Assembly (NCBI GenBank): GCA_028386065.3
Contig: JAKUCV010001882.1
Coordinates: 195,761 to 259,760 of the forward strand
Source of the DNA: Turnera subulata
Taxonomy: Eukaryota > Streptophyta > Magnoliopsida > Malpighiales > Passifloraceae
Direction: 5' to 3'
Length of the DNA stretch: 64,000 bases
Made by a program: the position numbers and the translations under genes. This document shows, in pieces, positions 11,925-22,124 of the stretch (position 1 is its first letter; every line of letters begins with the position of its first letter). The notes under the pieces are model-generated. The model saw only the letters and a list, made by a program, of their open reading frames with translations, searched no databases and was not told the origin of the DNA.

Positions 11925-13992
11925 ATGAATCATGAAACCATCTTTGCACTTGCTGTCACAGATGATGAAGTTTCAGGCTTAGAGTCCTCTTCATCTGAGG
12001 AAGATATTCCAATCTTTATGGCCCAACCCTCTCAGCCCACTCTGACCAGTCCACATGTCAATTTGTCAATCCTACCAGATAAGTATGAGAAGCCCATCTC
12101 AGTCATTGGTTTTATGGATACAGGAGCCTAAAAGGGTATCATGAATCCAGAAATTCTACCAGCTCATTATTTGGTTAAGCATGAGCAACATTTTCGGGCT
12201 GCAAATGGAAAGGTCTTTACAACCCATCTGATCACAAAACGAAACATAGGAATCCAGTTCTTTCCTGGATGTGTTGTCTAGATAAAAATTCTTGGTTCAC
12301 ATCTTCCAGATCGTGATATAGTGGTTGGTTTTGATATTTATCAAAAGGCCAAGTCTCTTCAAATTTTCCCAAATGGACTCAAGTACAAAAGGTTTTTCAA
12401 GCCTTACACAGACATTATCAAGATCTATTCTTTGGCCCAAGTCCCAGCATCTTTTGAAGCGGTTCGTGATTTACTTCTCAAAACTTGTGCAGACTCTCTT
12501 GCAGATTTCAATCATCATTTTTCTTTATGAAAAAACAAAGAGTTTTTCATCTCCATGCCCTTCAAGAAGAATGAAGATGTTAATCCAATAAAAGCCAGTC
12601 ATCCTGGTATGACTCCTTCTGATCTGGCACTTGCAAGAGAAGAATGCAATCAACTGCTCTCTTTAAAGCTGATTGAACCCACAAAATTTGAGTGGGCATG
12701 CCAAGCATTCTACGTAGAAAAGCGCACAGAAAAGTTACGTGGGAAGAAGAGGCTTGTTATTGACTATAAGCCACTCAATCATTTCTTACGAGATGATAAG
12801 TTTCCCATTCTGAAGATTAAAAATTTGTTTGTCCATCTCAAAGAAGTTTTCATCTTCTCCAAGTTTGATCTCAAAGCAGGTTTTTGGCAGCTTGGTATCC
12901 ATCCAGAAGACCGTCCAAAAACAACCTTCTGTATTCCAGATGCTCAGTATCAATGGACAGTCATGCCATTCGGTTTGAAAGTAGCTCCATCTCTTTTTCA
13001 GAAAGCAATGACAAGAATATTTACACCAATACTCCACAGTACTTTGGTGTATATTGATGATATCCTTCTCTTTTCAAAAGATGAGGAATTCCATCGAGCA
13101 TTATTGGAAGACTTTCAAGCTATTGTCCAAAAATATGGCATCATGCTGTCGGAAAAGAAAAGCTTTATTGGACAACCTCAAGTAGATTTTCTAGGCATGA
13201 AAATCTCATCAGGCCACTACAGTCCAGGACCACATATTGCACAGGAATTGCTCACCTTTCCAGATGAACACTTGTCCCCTAAAGAAGTCCAGCAGTTTCT
13301 TGGCATTGTCAATTATCTTCGTAATTTTATCCCAAAAGTAGCCACCCACACTTCAACCCTATAAAAAATGCTGAAAAAGACACCTCCACCATGGAGTCAA
13401 GAACAGACAACAGTTGTCCAACAGTTGAAACGAATAGCCCAGAATCCTCCACCCTTGAAGATTCCTTCTGTGGGCCTACGCATCCTTCAGACCGATGCAA
13501 GTGACCATTATTGGGGTGCTGTTCTCCTAGAAGAAATTGACAACGTGAAACATCTTTGTGGGCATGCTAGTGGACAATTCAAAGACTCTGAAAAGCATTA
13601 CCACACCATTTACAAAGAGATTTTAGCAGTCAAAAAATGGGATCATGAAATTTGAATTCCATTTGATTAGACATCACTTCAAGATACAGATGGATAACTC
13701 CTCCTTCCCAAAGATTTTAGATTTCAAGGACTGGTTTGCAAAATATGAATTCCATGTGGAGCATATAAAAGGCCAACATAATGTTCTTGTAGATCTACTT
13801 TCCAGGCCAAAGACCATCTCCATCATCCAAACTTCCCAGACTCCCCAAGTAGTTCCTTTTATTTACATGGCTACTCCAGTTCGAAACACATCTCCTCCTG
13901 AAAATGAAGTTCAGGATATCATGAATCTTTCAGCCACTGAACCTGTCATACTCCCCATCCTTGGAAGACCTAATACCATACATAGTTTCTAG
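11925..13992 (+). pseudogene. Viral protease - reverse transcriptase - RNase H region, broken
   Basis: The aspartic protease active site DTGA is at about 12117-12128, immediately followed by a stop. Reverse transcriptase spans about 12560-13360 and keeps the LVIDYKPLN block, the FDLKAGFWQ block and the catalytic YIDD (about 13050). RNase H follows with TDASD (about 13491) and an Asp-containing block after 13.7 kb. Stops at about 12129, 12279, 12527 and 13361 lie in one frame. A one-base shift near 13630-13650 separates the two RNase H halves. In an intact virus this region would cut the polyprotein and copy pregenomic RNA into DNA. Here it cannot be translated as one product. Confidence 0.8.
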
Positions 13993-14829
13993 ACTTATGC
14001 TAGGAATCATCTCTTTCACTTCAAAACTCTGGTTCATGAAGCACTTGGTGATATCTCTCCTATCCTAGGTCTTTCCCGTTACCTGATCGATACGCCCTAT
14101 TATGACATTCCAAGCCTAGGTACCACACCATGGCCTATATCTTTATATTATTACCTCTGGTGTCTCACCACTCTATATTATACCCTCATCCATATTCTTG
14201 TACATCCGGTACTACGACACCTCCTGAATAGGAATGCCTACACTTCCAAGTGTTGGTACTTCCTCCAAACTTTTGCTCCTCTCTCCTGGTGGAGAAGAGA
14301 GCTTGCTCGAATTCAAGCCACACACCCATCTGCATAAAGAGAGACTACTGCTGCTTATGTCGTACTTCATCGACCATATGTTCATCATAACTCCTCCATT
14401 GCCCCTCGACCAGTTGTTCACATATGGAAAACCATTGAAGGAACTATTGCGGATATACCCCGCCTAGCCAGTGAGGCTAGAAGCTTTCTCTGTAGTCTCA
14501 ATGGATTCACAATCCCCGGGAATACCAATATAACCTCAACCTCCTTGGTTTCCACCCCTGCTAGACCTGTTGCAGGCCTCACAGCTGATATTCCTCCAGT
14601 AGTTCCTATTGAACTTCGAAATTGGGCACAATGGCTTTGTCATCATCCTTCTATCCCACCAACTCCATCTACTGTTTCGAGGTCCACATAAACTGATGAG
14701 GATCCTATCACAAACTTTGACTCGGCACTTTACAGGTCATCCCGAGACCCTGACTCAGACAGTGACCATGATTGCGACATGACGGACATGTATCATGATT
14801 GCAATTCAGAAGAGCCAATCAAGAAATAA
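13993..14829 (+). pseudogene. C-terminal extension of the viral polyprotein, function unknown
   Basis: Past the TAG at about 13990, the RNase H frame stays open to the TAA at 14827-14829 except for two internal TAA codons (about 14335 and 14689). The region is rich in aromatic and hydrophobic residues at first, then Pro/Thr/Ser-rich, and ends in an acidic Asp/Ser/Cys tail. I recognise no domain. Florendoviruses have an extra coding region of unknown function 3' of RNase H, and this matches it in position. Its persistence as a near-open frame with few stops supports it having been real coding sequence. Confidence 0.5.
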
Positions 14830-14879
14830 AGTATTAAAGTATGCTGTATTATTAGAATGTAATGAGTGTGCTGTAATAA

Positions 14880-15075
14880 GTGGGAGGATGAGTCATCACC
14901 CACTTTTGTTTGTCTTTTATGTTGTATTATTAAAGTATGTTGTAAATGGAATGATGAGTCATCATCATCCATCACCCTTTTTCATCTGTTTCTATATGCT
15001 CCTGTCTATATAAAGGAGCCTTGTAAACATTGGAGGGCATCAGAACTTCCATTAAAAAATAAAATCCTGTGTGTT
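14880..15075 (+). promoter_or_regulatory. Pararetroviral promoter with tandem bZIP-type sites, TATA box and poly(A) signal
   Basis: Two copies of GATGAGTCATCA (about 14886 and 14951) each centre on TGAGTCA, the AP-1/GCN4-type bZIP site. A TATA box, TCTATATAAAGG, follows at about 15005. An AATAAA sits at about 15057, close downstream of the expected start, as needed for a terminally redundant pregenomic RNA. The layout parallels the CaMV 35S type. It fires rightwards on the plus strand, away from TRAPPC11. Confidence 0.6.
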
Positions 15076-15240
15076 TTATACAACATGACTCTCTAGATTC
15101 CTCTCTCTTCTCTGAAATTCTTTTGGACAATAGTCCTATTACTCTCTTCTTCTTCTATCCTGATGCTACGGTCTCCATCTTTATGAAACCGCAAAAGGGG
15201 TTTGAGTTCCGATTGCCACCTAGAGTGGATCCTTCTTTAC

Positions 15241-15493
15241 TCACCATGAGCGATTTCCTAGAGTTTGGAGCTCCCGACGCCTCTTGGTAGCGGAGCCCAA
15301 AGGATATTCAGAATGGATATACGGTATATCGGCTGGAAACTCATACCTAGTTGATCCCCACCTGGTTGGGTAGGCTGAGCTTGTACACAACGCCACGTAC
15401 AAAATATCCACTACCTTGTCATGTGGTCTCTTAGAACTCGGGGATAGTACCAGAGTTCCTGAAGAGGGAGTAAGAAATACTATTGTTCCTTAA
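15241..15493 (+). repeat. Right terminal redundancy of the pararetrovirus
   Basis: Second copy of the viral leader repeat, with primer-binding motif at 15284-15297. It contains 23 bp (about 15451-15473) missing from the left copy. The two copies differ by scattered substitutions. Confidence 0.8.
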
Positions 15494-15690
15494 AATTCCC
15501 CTACCCTCCATTCCCCACCAAATTGACAGGGAGACATTTTAAGGGGAATGGAGGGGAATGAAGGTTAAAAAATCCCCCTTCCCCTCCATTAACTTTCTTT
15601 TCCAAACAAGATTAAATTAAAAATTCCCCTCCATTCCCCTCCCTTCCCCTCCCTTCCCCTCCATTCCCCATCTATCCAAACAAACTGTAA

Positions 15691-16033
15691 GAAAAAATAT
15701 GTTGACTAAAACTTCTTCAAAGGAAAGTGAAAATGAGGATATGGTCGATGAAATTGCGAAAGGAGTATATATCAGTTTTCGTTTTTTCCAGTTTTCTTCA
15801 CACCCAACCATAATAAGTTAATAATCCAAATCTCATCCCATCACACCTCTTTGAGCTGAGGAGTCCCCCCGTGTTCCATGCTTTCATTCTCGTGGAATTG
15901 GAATCGGAATTGGCGAGTGAATGTGTGATTTCCCCAGTTCACGTGCATCGTTTTGGGCTACTAAAAAGCCCAAATTTATCGTCCAAATCCGCTAATTCAG
16001 GCTTCTAATTCTGGTTAGGCCTACTTCCCCAAA
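15691..16033 (-). promoter_or_regulatory. Probable original TRAPPC11 upstream region, displaced 7.5 kb by the MITE and virus
   Basis: This is what lay next to the TRAPPC11 5' end before the MITE inserted at TAA. It contains a G-box (CACGTG, about 15940), a TGGGCT motif with its complement a few bases on (about 15954-15973, ttgggct...aagccca), and runs of GC-richer sequence unlike the flanking repeats. Such motifs are common in plant housekeeping promoters. No TATA box or start site can be fixed, so the call is positional. Confidence 0.4.
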
Positions 16034-16042
16034 TATTTTCTT

Positions 16043-16854
16043 GGCAAAATTTCAATTCACTAACTTTAACTTTAGCTCAATATCATTTTGGCAATTTAAC
16101 TTTTTAGTATAATAAATTAGTAACTTAATTTTCTAAAAGTAACAAATCAGTAACTCTGTTGTAACACCGTTAACACCAACTTTTAGACTCAGCGCCTGTG
16201 CGCGCATTAAGGCTTGATTTTCTATTTTGTTTTTCACACTTTTTCCACATAATAGTTTTCTACTTCTTTATTCGACACAATTATAAAAAATTTATATAAT
16301 TTTTTTGTATTTATTTAAATTTTATATTTTTTCTATAATTATTTTCTACATCATTCTCTTACTTCTAATTGTTTTCTTGTATAAAAAATTTTATTTTATA
16401 ATATTCATCTAAATTAATAAATTTCTTAAAATATTTTTTTACTTCTTTATTTGACACAATTTTTAAAAATTTGTATAAAATTATTTTTTATAATTGTTTT
16501 CTACATCAATATCTTATTTATAATTTTTTCTTGTATAGGAAGGGGTGTGGCTTTGTTATTTTTCATTTGATTAGTACCCCATAGCGTCACGACATCGTTT
16601 AGTTAGGATTTTTTTTAAAAAAAATAATTTAAAAGAAATAGAAGAAAAAAGTGTGGAAAAGCATGAAAAAAAAAGAAAATTAAGTCTAAATGCGCGCACA
16701 GATGTTGAGTCTAGGAGTTGATATTAACGGTGTTATAACAAAGTTACTAATTTGTTACTTTTAAAAAGTTAAGTTACTAATTTGTTACACCAAAAAGTTA
16801 TGTTGCCAAAGTGGTATTGTGCTAAAGTTATGGTTAGTGAATTGAAATTTTGCC
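16043..16854. mobile_element. 812-bp Mutator-like non-autonomous element with long TIRs
   Basis: The ends, GGCAAAATTTCAATTCACTAAC and its complement, open inverted repeats of about 200 bp (16043-16260 and 16640-16854). The arms contain matching gtaacaaatcagtaac and gcgcgca blocks. A 9-bp direct repeat TATTTTCTT flanks it at 16034-16042 and 16855-16863. Long TIRs with a 9-bp duplication indicate a MULE-derived element. The AT-rich centre has no coding sequence. Confidence 0.85.
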
Positions 16855-16863
16855 TATTTTCTT

Positions 16864-17425
16864 TTTCCCTGTGCAATTCTCTCAATTTGAAAATTTACTT
16901 TTGTGGGTTTTTACTTGTGCTTTTTCGCAAGCAGGTGGTGGGCACTGGAGAATGACGAATGGGACCCTCCTTCTCTAATGGAGAGAGGCGATGGTGCGAA
17001 AAGTGGTATTGATCATCTCGGTCATAGTAAAAAAAGGTGAAGCTTGGGTCTGGCCTGAGAGGGAAAGGCAGGGTTTGTGTGAATGAAGTGGGTTTGGGTG
17101 TAGAGGCTGGTGAGTCCCCAAAGCGTAAGACCTCGTTCAAGGAGCTGTTTCTTGGTCGAGCTGTGACTGACACTAAGATTAGGATCAACCGGAGGTGCTT
17201 TAATATGATGAGTATGACTATGTGGTTTCTACTTCTAAAGATGAGCTAGATGATTAGGAGTGTCCTTCTGTTCAATTCTCGGTGGTGGAGAAGCGGCGCA
17301 TGTACAGTCGATGGAAGAATGCTTTGATTGTGAAGGTGTTGGGTAAAAGTGTTGGATATCGGTTTCTGCAGAATCGTTTGAACAACACACAAATAAACCA
17401 CGAAAAAAATATGAATATCTTAAAC
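16864..17425 (+). pseudogene. LINE ORF1 fragment with DUF4283-like segment
   Basis: Frames at about 17037-17249 and 17282-17400 together resemble the N-terminal part of plant L1-type LINE ORF1. The first carries a KTSFKELFLG block, the second a WKNALIVKVLGKSVGY block typical of DUF4283. LINE ORF1 proteins bind the element's RNA. The two pieces are in different frames with a stop between them. The copy is cut off at about 17400, where Gypsy LTR sequence begins. Nothing of ORF2 (endonuclease or RT) is visible. The first 170 bp hold no recognised gene. Confidence 0.5.
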
Positions 17426-18696
17426 TGTAAGTGTATAGTATCTTGTTGCAATAATATAATCAAGGTCGAATCCATAGAGAACAAAGGACTAAGTACTATT
17501 TCAATCACAACTTATGATTATCTAGGGAAATCAATTAAACATAGAACTTTTATGGTGATGTCGACTTGGGCAAATAAAAAGAAATAAAAGTGCAAACTTA
17601 TTCTAATGTAGAATTCTATCAATATCTAAAACAATCTATAGGAAGTCGGGGTTCACACAATTACTATTTAGGTCTATAATTGAACAAATTGAAATTATTA
17701 ATGTTGATGTATGATTGTGGACAATTGTTTTTAATGTCTTAACTCTCAGCTCTCGCCTGTTGAATTAATTATTCAGCAAAGATTACTACCTAGCTATCAC
17801 ATAGCCTAGCATCCATACTAAATTCATTAAGCACAATAATCAATAAAGTCCTAAGAAACTATTAGCTCTCGCATGTTTAGAATCAATCAATCTATGTGCT
17901 TCTAGGTATCATCATATTAATAACTCATCTCTCGCATGTTGCCATTAATAAGAATCAAAAACCAAAGTAGATATCTAATTCAAGCACACATAGATCAAAT
18001 AATCAACACATATAAATCGATAAACTAAATCCATCAATTATAAAACCATATAAGTAATTGGCTACATCCCTAATCCTAGATTAAGGAATTAGTTCCTCAT
18101 AAAATCGTAATCAATTATCTTCCATGTGATACGTGTTCCTTCTATTTCTCCAAGTAAAACTCTTCGCATCGTAATTGCGATTTCATAAGAATTCATCAAG
18201 TAAACAATTTAACAGAAAGAAAAACGATAAAAAGAGAGAGTAGAGAAGTCGGCTGGTTGGCTTCTACAGGTTGATGGTGGCATTGGCTGCTCCTCCTCCT
18301 TGGTCGATTTCTGTTGCCTCTTGCACTAGTGATTCTATGACTCTAAACCTTCAAATCTTGTTGGGAAAATGTTGGATTTTTTAGGGAAATAATCATCTAA
18401 ATTAGATGAGGAATTCGGCACCACTTAGAGGATCAAAAAGAGTAGAAACCCTAATCCTAATAGTGTCTGTAACCTAAAACCTAAACAATTTGGCAGAGCC
18501 TCGCCCTCAGACTTTTGCCTCCTAAATATGTCGACCATAGGGGTCTATTTATACTGATTTTGGTGCTGGAGGTCGTCCAAAGGTCTCCTACTTTAAATGG
18601 AAATAGAATTCTTTACTTGCACTCCAAGCTGGGACTTTTCCTATTTTCTCTCTAGATAATTGCACGAAAATTCTCAACTAGTGGACAGTCGAACTG
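17426..18696 (-). mobile_element. Gypsy LTR, first part (interrupted by Tat LTR; remainder at 25891-26426)
   Basis: The opening tgtaagtgtatagtatcttg...aaggtcgaatccatagag is the reversed 3' end of a long Gypsy-type LTR. The same kind of sequence closes the LTRs at 22125-23783 and 59607-61116 (gcaagtatac...gtcgtctcacaggg). The remaining 5' part lies at 25891-26426 in the opposite orientation, now beyond the inversion. The AACTG at 18692-18696 is the target duplication of the Tat LTR that interrupts it. Combined length would be about 1.8 kb. No coding sequence is present. Confidence 0.6.
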
Positions 18697-19204
18697 TGTG
18701 AATACCCAACCCAAAATCACTTGGGCCTATTCACCTTTTCCTTCACCTTCTTTCTCGGGTCAATCCCATGTCATTGGAGTCGCGACCCAAATTTTATTCA
18801 AGGGCAAAATTTGGGAAAAACCTTCATATGACTCCTTTAGGCTACATGGTCATGGCGAACCAAAGACATGAGATCGGGGTTCGTCACGGATGGGTAGGTG
18901 TTAGGCACCCATCCATGTTGGGTCGAAACCATGTGCAATTAGAGAGTGTAAATGTGCCTTATGCAAGTGTGAAGATGTAGAAAGTAAAAGAAGGGGAGAA
19001 GAAGAAGATTTGGTTTGCATCCCGTTGTAAAACCGAGACTACCTAAGTACACGAGTGATCGGGGTCAAAGCCACGTAGTTCTAAACATGGCATTGTGTCG
19101 CCACTTACATCATCAAAAGCATCCTCAGATAGCCAACAAAAATCAACCAAAAGGGTTTAGTGTTACCTCGTGCAGCCCTCCTCTAGCTCCTTGTGCTGGG
19201 TTGT
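18697..19204 (-). mobile_element. Tat-lineage solo LTR, part A (separated from part B by the inversion)
   Basis: Matches the first third of the LTRs at 44908-46417 and 55481-56964, starting TGTGAATACCC. It stops at GTTGT (19200-19204), where the palindrome begins. The missing remainder is the inverted segment 26427-27555, whose junction bases (ACAAC at 27551-27555) are the complement of the same GTTGT. The outer flank AACTG (18692-18696) equals the complement of CAGTT at 26422-26426. The pair therefore forms one solo LTR with a 5-bp duplication. Confidence 0.85.
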
Positions 19205-19537
19205 TGTGAAGGCCCTCTCCCCGAGGGACCCACCATATTCAGGTATTGTTACATCACATCCCTCAGCCCACACCTTTTCAAGGTTTAATCCTTTACCATG
19301 CTGCAGCACTAGGGATTCGAACTCGGGACGTGATGCTTTTTATCCCCCTCAAGGAGAGCACCTTCACCTAGTAGGTGAAGGTGCTCTCCTTGAGGGGGAT
19401 AAAAAGCATCACGTCCCGAGTTCGAATCCCTAGTGCTGCAGCATGGTAAAGGATTAAACCTTGAAAAGGTGTGGGCTGAGGGATGTGATGTAACAATACC
19501 TGAATATGGTGGGTCCCTCGGGGAGAGGGCCTTCACA
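19205..19537. repeat. 333-bp near-perfect palindrome at the inversion breakpoint
   Basis: Arms 19205-19370 and 19372-19537 are exact reverse complements by eye, 166 bp each, around the single base 19371. The outer ends read TGTGAAGG...CCTTCACA, the TG...CA form of retroelement termini. Each arm contains a pol III B-box-like sequence, GAGTTCGAATCCC (or its complement), so the unit may come from a tRNA-derived SINE or a TRIM. It is bordered exactly by GTTGT (Tat side) and ATGAT (Copia side), two different target-duplication pentamers. I see no coding function. Confidence 0.85.
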
Positions 19538-21148
19538 ATGATGGTCATGCTACATCCATTGGTATTAGATACATGGATGATTGGCTTTAGTGCAAGTGGG
19601 AGATTGTTAGTGTAATATGCCCAAAAGCCAATCATTGGATGATTGTACATAGTCATGTAAATAGATTAAGGTTATTCCAATAAATATGTTTATGTGATAA
19701 ACGCTTGCACATATTTATAACCCTAGAATATTTTATATTCTTAAATGTCCCTAGTCGATTATTATTATGGATGGGTTGTAATAAATTAAGACTAGTGTAT
19801 GTTGAGAATTATATGAGATATGAATTCTATATATGGGTACAAGTTAGAGAACTTGTGGGCTGGACCGACCCGATATAAGAACACTACATGGGACGTTATA
19901 TAATTATCATTAGTGATTCTTATATGTATTGTCCTTAGACCTGAGATCATCAAGGTTCCCAACATGTGAGTCATATACTTTGATATTACTCTTGGCTATT
20001 CGTAAATGAGTAGATCTAAGTGTATTCATTGGGTATATGATAAATGTGTAGTGGGTTTTGTATGATCAAGATGGGATTCGTCCAACCCATATAACGGGTA
20101 TATTATCAGCTGGTTTTCTTGATAGAGTTGAACTGTAAGTGCATGGCCATGCTCGGATTATGTGATATGGTGATATCATTTGTATCCGTTTTACACAGTT
20201 AACTCGAGGATCAAGAAACGTAGATTAAACATATACGAGGTTGACATATTCCCTGTCTCGTGTTTGATCTTGATAATGGGATGAAAAGACGATGACATGT
20301 TCCGAGGCATATTGAATCACTACTGATCTTGTCGTTTGGGTAGCAATGATGTGTTGCTAGACGCTGCTCATTGTTTATAATTGTAAATGAGTTTACAATT
20401 ATTGCCAAACGTTACAAGTGCCTACAGGGTCACACACTTAGAACTGTTGATTCGAGCTGGTAGTTGGACCATGGTTCGACCATGTGGTTGGACCATGGTT
20501 CGACCATGTGGTTGGACCATGGTTGGACCGTGATTGGACCAGGGTCGTTTTGGTTCACTAATTGTCTTAATTATTGAACCAGAATTAGTGCTGTGATGTG
20601 TAATTCCATTAGTGCATAGTGGAGCCATGATTAGATTAGATAATGCAGGAATCTTAATCATGATGGATAATGGGCCATTATGTTGGCCATTATCTCTATT
20701 ACTCTATGCACTAATTGATGTGGGTAATCAGATTATTCAGCTCTTGAATTCTGATTTTTCAGACTTGCAAGAACACACACAAGTGAGACTTGAGTGAGAC
20801 TTGAATTTTCAGATTACACACCCCTTTCTTTGAGAAAGAAAGAAACACATCAAACACAAGTTCTAGCTCTCGATTTTCTGCAGCTAGCACTGCGGTTCGG
20901 GAGTGCTCGGGTTGGTGATCGTGAGACGATTGCTAGCTGGACATCGACGGTTCGTGTGGATACCATAGAGGAGCAGGATTTCTTGTCGGGTTCTTGCTGA
21001 TTCTGCACTACAGTTGGGTGAAAGACCTCAACCAAGCAAGGTACGAAAAATTGTTATTCGGTTTAGTTAGCTTCACTTGGATCCTCCATGAGTACCGGGT
21101 CTTTCCGCTGCATTTTGATTGTCAAGTTTGCATACCCGGTTACTTACA
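19538..21148 (+). mobile_element. 3' end and 3' LTR of a Copia element split by the inversion
   Basis: 19538-19604 encodes the last residues of the Copia polyprotein and a purine-rich tract (gcaagtgggagat). The LTR runs 19605-21148 from TGTTAGTGTAATATG to GGTTACTTACA and is followed by the target duplication CTTAG (21149-21153). Its partner, the 5' LTR at 40769-42288, is in the opposite orientation and carries the complement CTAAG at 42289-42293. A short tandem repeat based on GGTTGGACCATG lies at about 20455-20530. The two LTRs are similar throughout. Confidence 0.85.
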
Positions 21149-22124
21149 CTTAGAACAAGTTCACAACTCGTTCACAACGAAATTAGTGTAGGGATTGTTT
21201 TTCGGTGATAGGATTAAGGCATTCTTTTGCAAACCCACACAAACCACATAACCTATCCATATATATTTATCCTCGTAAACCACTTCGAGCCTTTTTCTGA
21301 TAGTCATTTTTTCGTTGATAAACCCACGTTTACCACCTATACCCTTTGAACCTATGGCTATCACTACCTTTTTCACAGATACTTTCCCATGTGCATTTGC
21401 TCAAAATCGTCTTTCGTTAATATTTGCTTAACACCCAAATGAGGAGTAGTTTGTCTACACATAGGCGCAACATGAGCAGCCTATGTTGACGTTGGGGAGA
21501 TCTTTTTGTCCACACCTTCAAGAAAACGAGGAGGATGCTTCACAGAAAAAGGAAAGAAACGACACAAAATTAATGTACCTCACGGAAAAAAAAAGAAAAG
21601 AAGGGGGAAGTCAACAAAAACTCTCCAAGGCGCACACAATGATCCTCTGGTTCACTCCTGGGTGGCTATGTTACGGTAAAATCATCCTTGTTGGCAATTT
21701 GCATCTTTGAAATCCTTTATCCCTTTCCGTCCTAAACATAACCCAAGCCTCATTTCAACCCGAGTAAACGACCTTTTGATCCCTGTAAATTTATCCTTGT
21801 CATTAGTGGAGACCGGGAAATGAATCTGCATATTTGACCCATTTTCGTTTTTATAAAGATGCCAAATTCAGCAGACAAAGAGGAAAGCTGCAAATCTAGT
21901 CAATAAGATTAATTGCCTAACACAAAGCTTGTTCGAATCATTTTTTGCACTTGTTCTCATGTTTCTTGCAGGTTGGATTCCGAGACCCTCTTCGTGATTT
22001 CTTTTCGGACTTCTCATATGACTTTGGCCGGTTAGGGTCCCATAACTCCAACGAGGAAGACGTTTTCATCCCGGTCTTTCACGACAATTGCTTGCGGATA
22101 AGCAAAATCTCAAGTTTGAGGTGG
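21149..22124 (+). mobile_element. Athila-like element, 3' untranslated region (inside the inverted segment)
   Basis: No gene. The sequence is the counterpart, in reverse orientation, of 61117-62150. Shared phrases include the block around ccttttgatcc...cttgtcattagtggaga (here about 21772-21810) and the region before the polypurine tract (gcttgcggataagcaaaatctcaagtttgaggtgg, ending at 22124). It is the 3' part of the same element whose ORF1 lies at 42900-44907; the Copia element inserted between them. Confidence 0.65.

Larger units (their letters stand above)
8315..15493 (+). mobile_element. Endogenous caulimovirid (florendovirus/petuvirus-like), full genome plus terminal redundancy, decayed
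   Basis: A 7.18-kb insertion whose ends repeat each other (8315-8545 and 15241-15493). Each repeat carries the tRNA-Met-type primer site TTGGTAGCGGAGCC (8358 and 15284). The distance between primer sites gives a circular genome of about 6.93 kb, as expected for Caulimoviridae. Gene order is movement protein, coiled-coil/proline-rich region, coat protein with zinc knuckle, aspartic protease, reverse transcriptase, RNase H, C-terminal extension, then a promoter. There is no integrase and there are no TG...CA LTRs, which excludes an LTR retrotransposon. The coding region was one long frame, now broken by several in-frame stops and a few indels, so it cannot make the polyprotein. The left copy of the repeat lacks 23 bp present in the right copy. 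Confidence 0.85.
8147..15687. mobile_element. Foldback MITE (PIF/Harbinger-like) split by a pararetrovirus insertion
   Basis: The left end (8147) reads CAGTTTGTTTGGA and the right end (15687) is its reverse complement. Both are flanked by TAA (8144-8146 and 15688-15690). A 3-bp TAA duplication and a TIR containing TGTTTGG fit PIF/Harbinger-type MITEs. The two halves, 8147-8314 and 15494-15687, are G-rich and C-rich complements of each other (ggggaagggaggg versus cccttcccctccc), so the original element was a foldback of about 360 bp. All of 8315-15493 is later viral insertion. The left TIR lies 34 bp from the TRAPPC11 start codon, so this element landed in the gene's 5' UTR or core promoter. 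Confidence 0.75.

Noticed and set aside
8315..15493. An LTR retrotransposon with short LTRs
   Set aside because: The terminal repeats lack TG...CA ends, the primer site lies inside each repeat, there is no integrase, and a movement-protein domain is present. Terminal redundancy of a pararetrovirus fits better.
19605..21148. An independent solo LTR
   Set aside because: It has 3' Copia coding sequence and a polypurine tract on one side only. Its TSD matches the inverted partner at 42289, so it is half of a split element.
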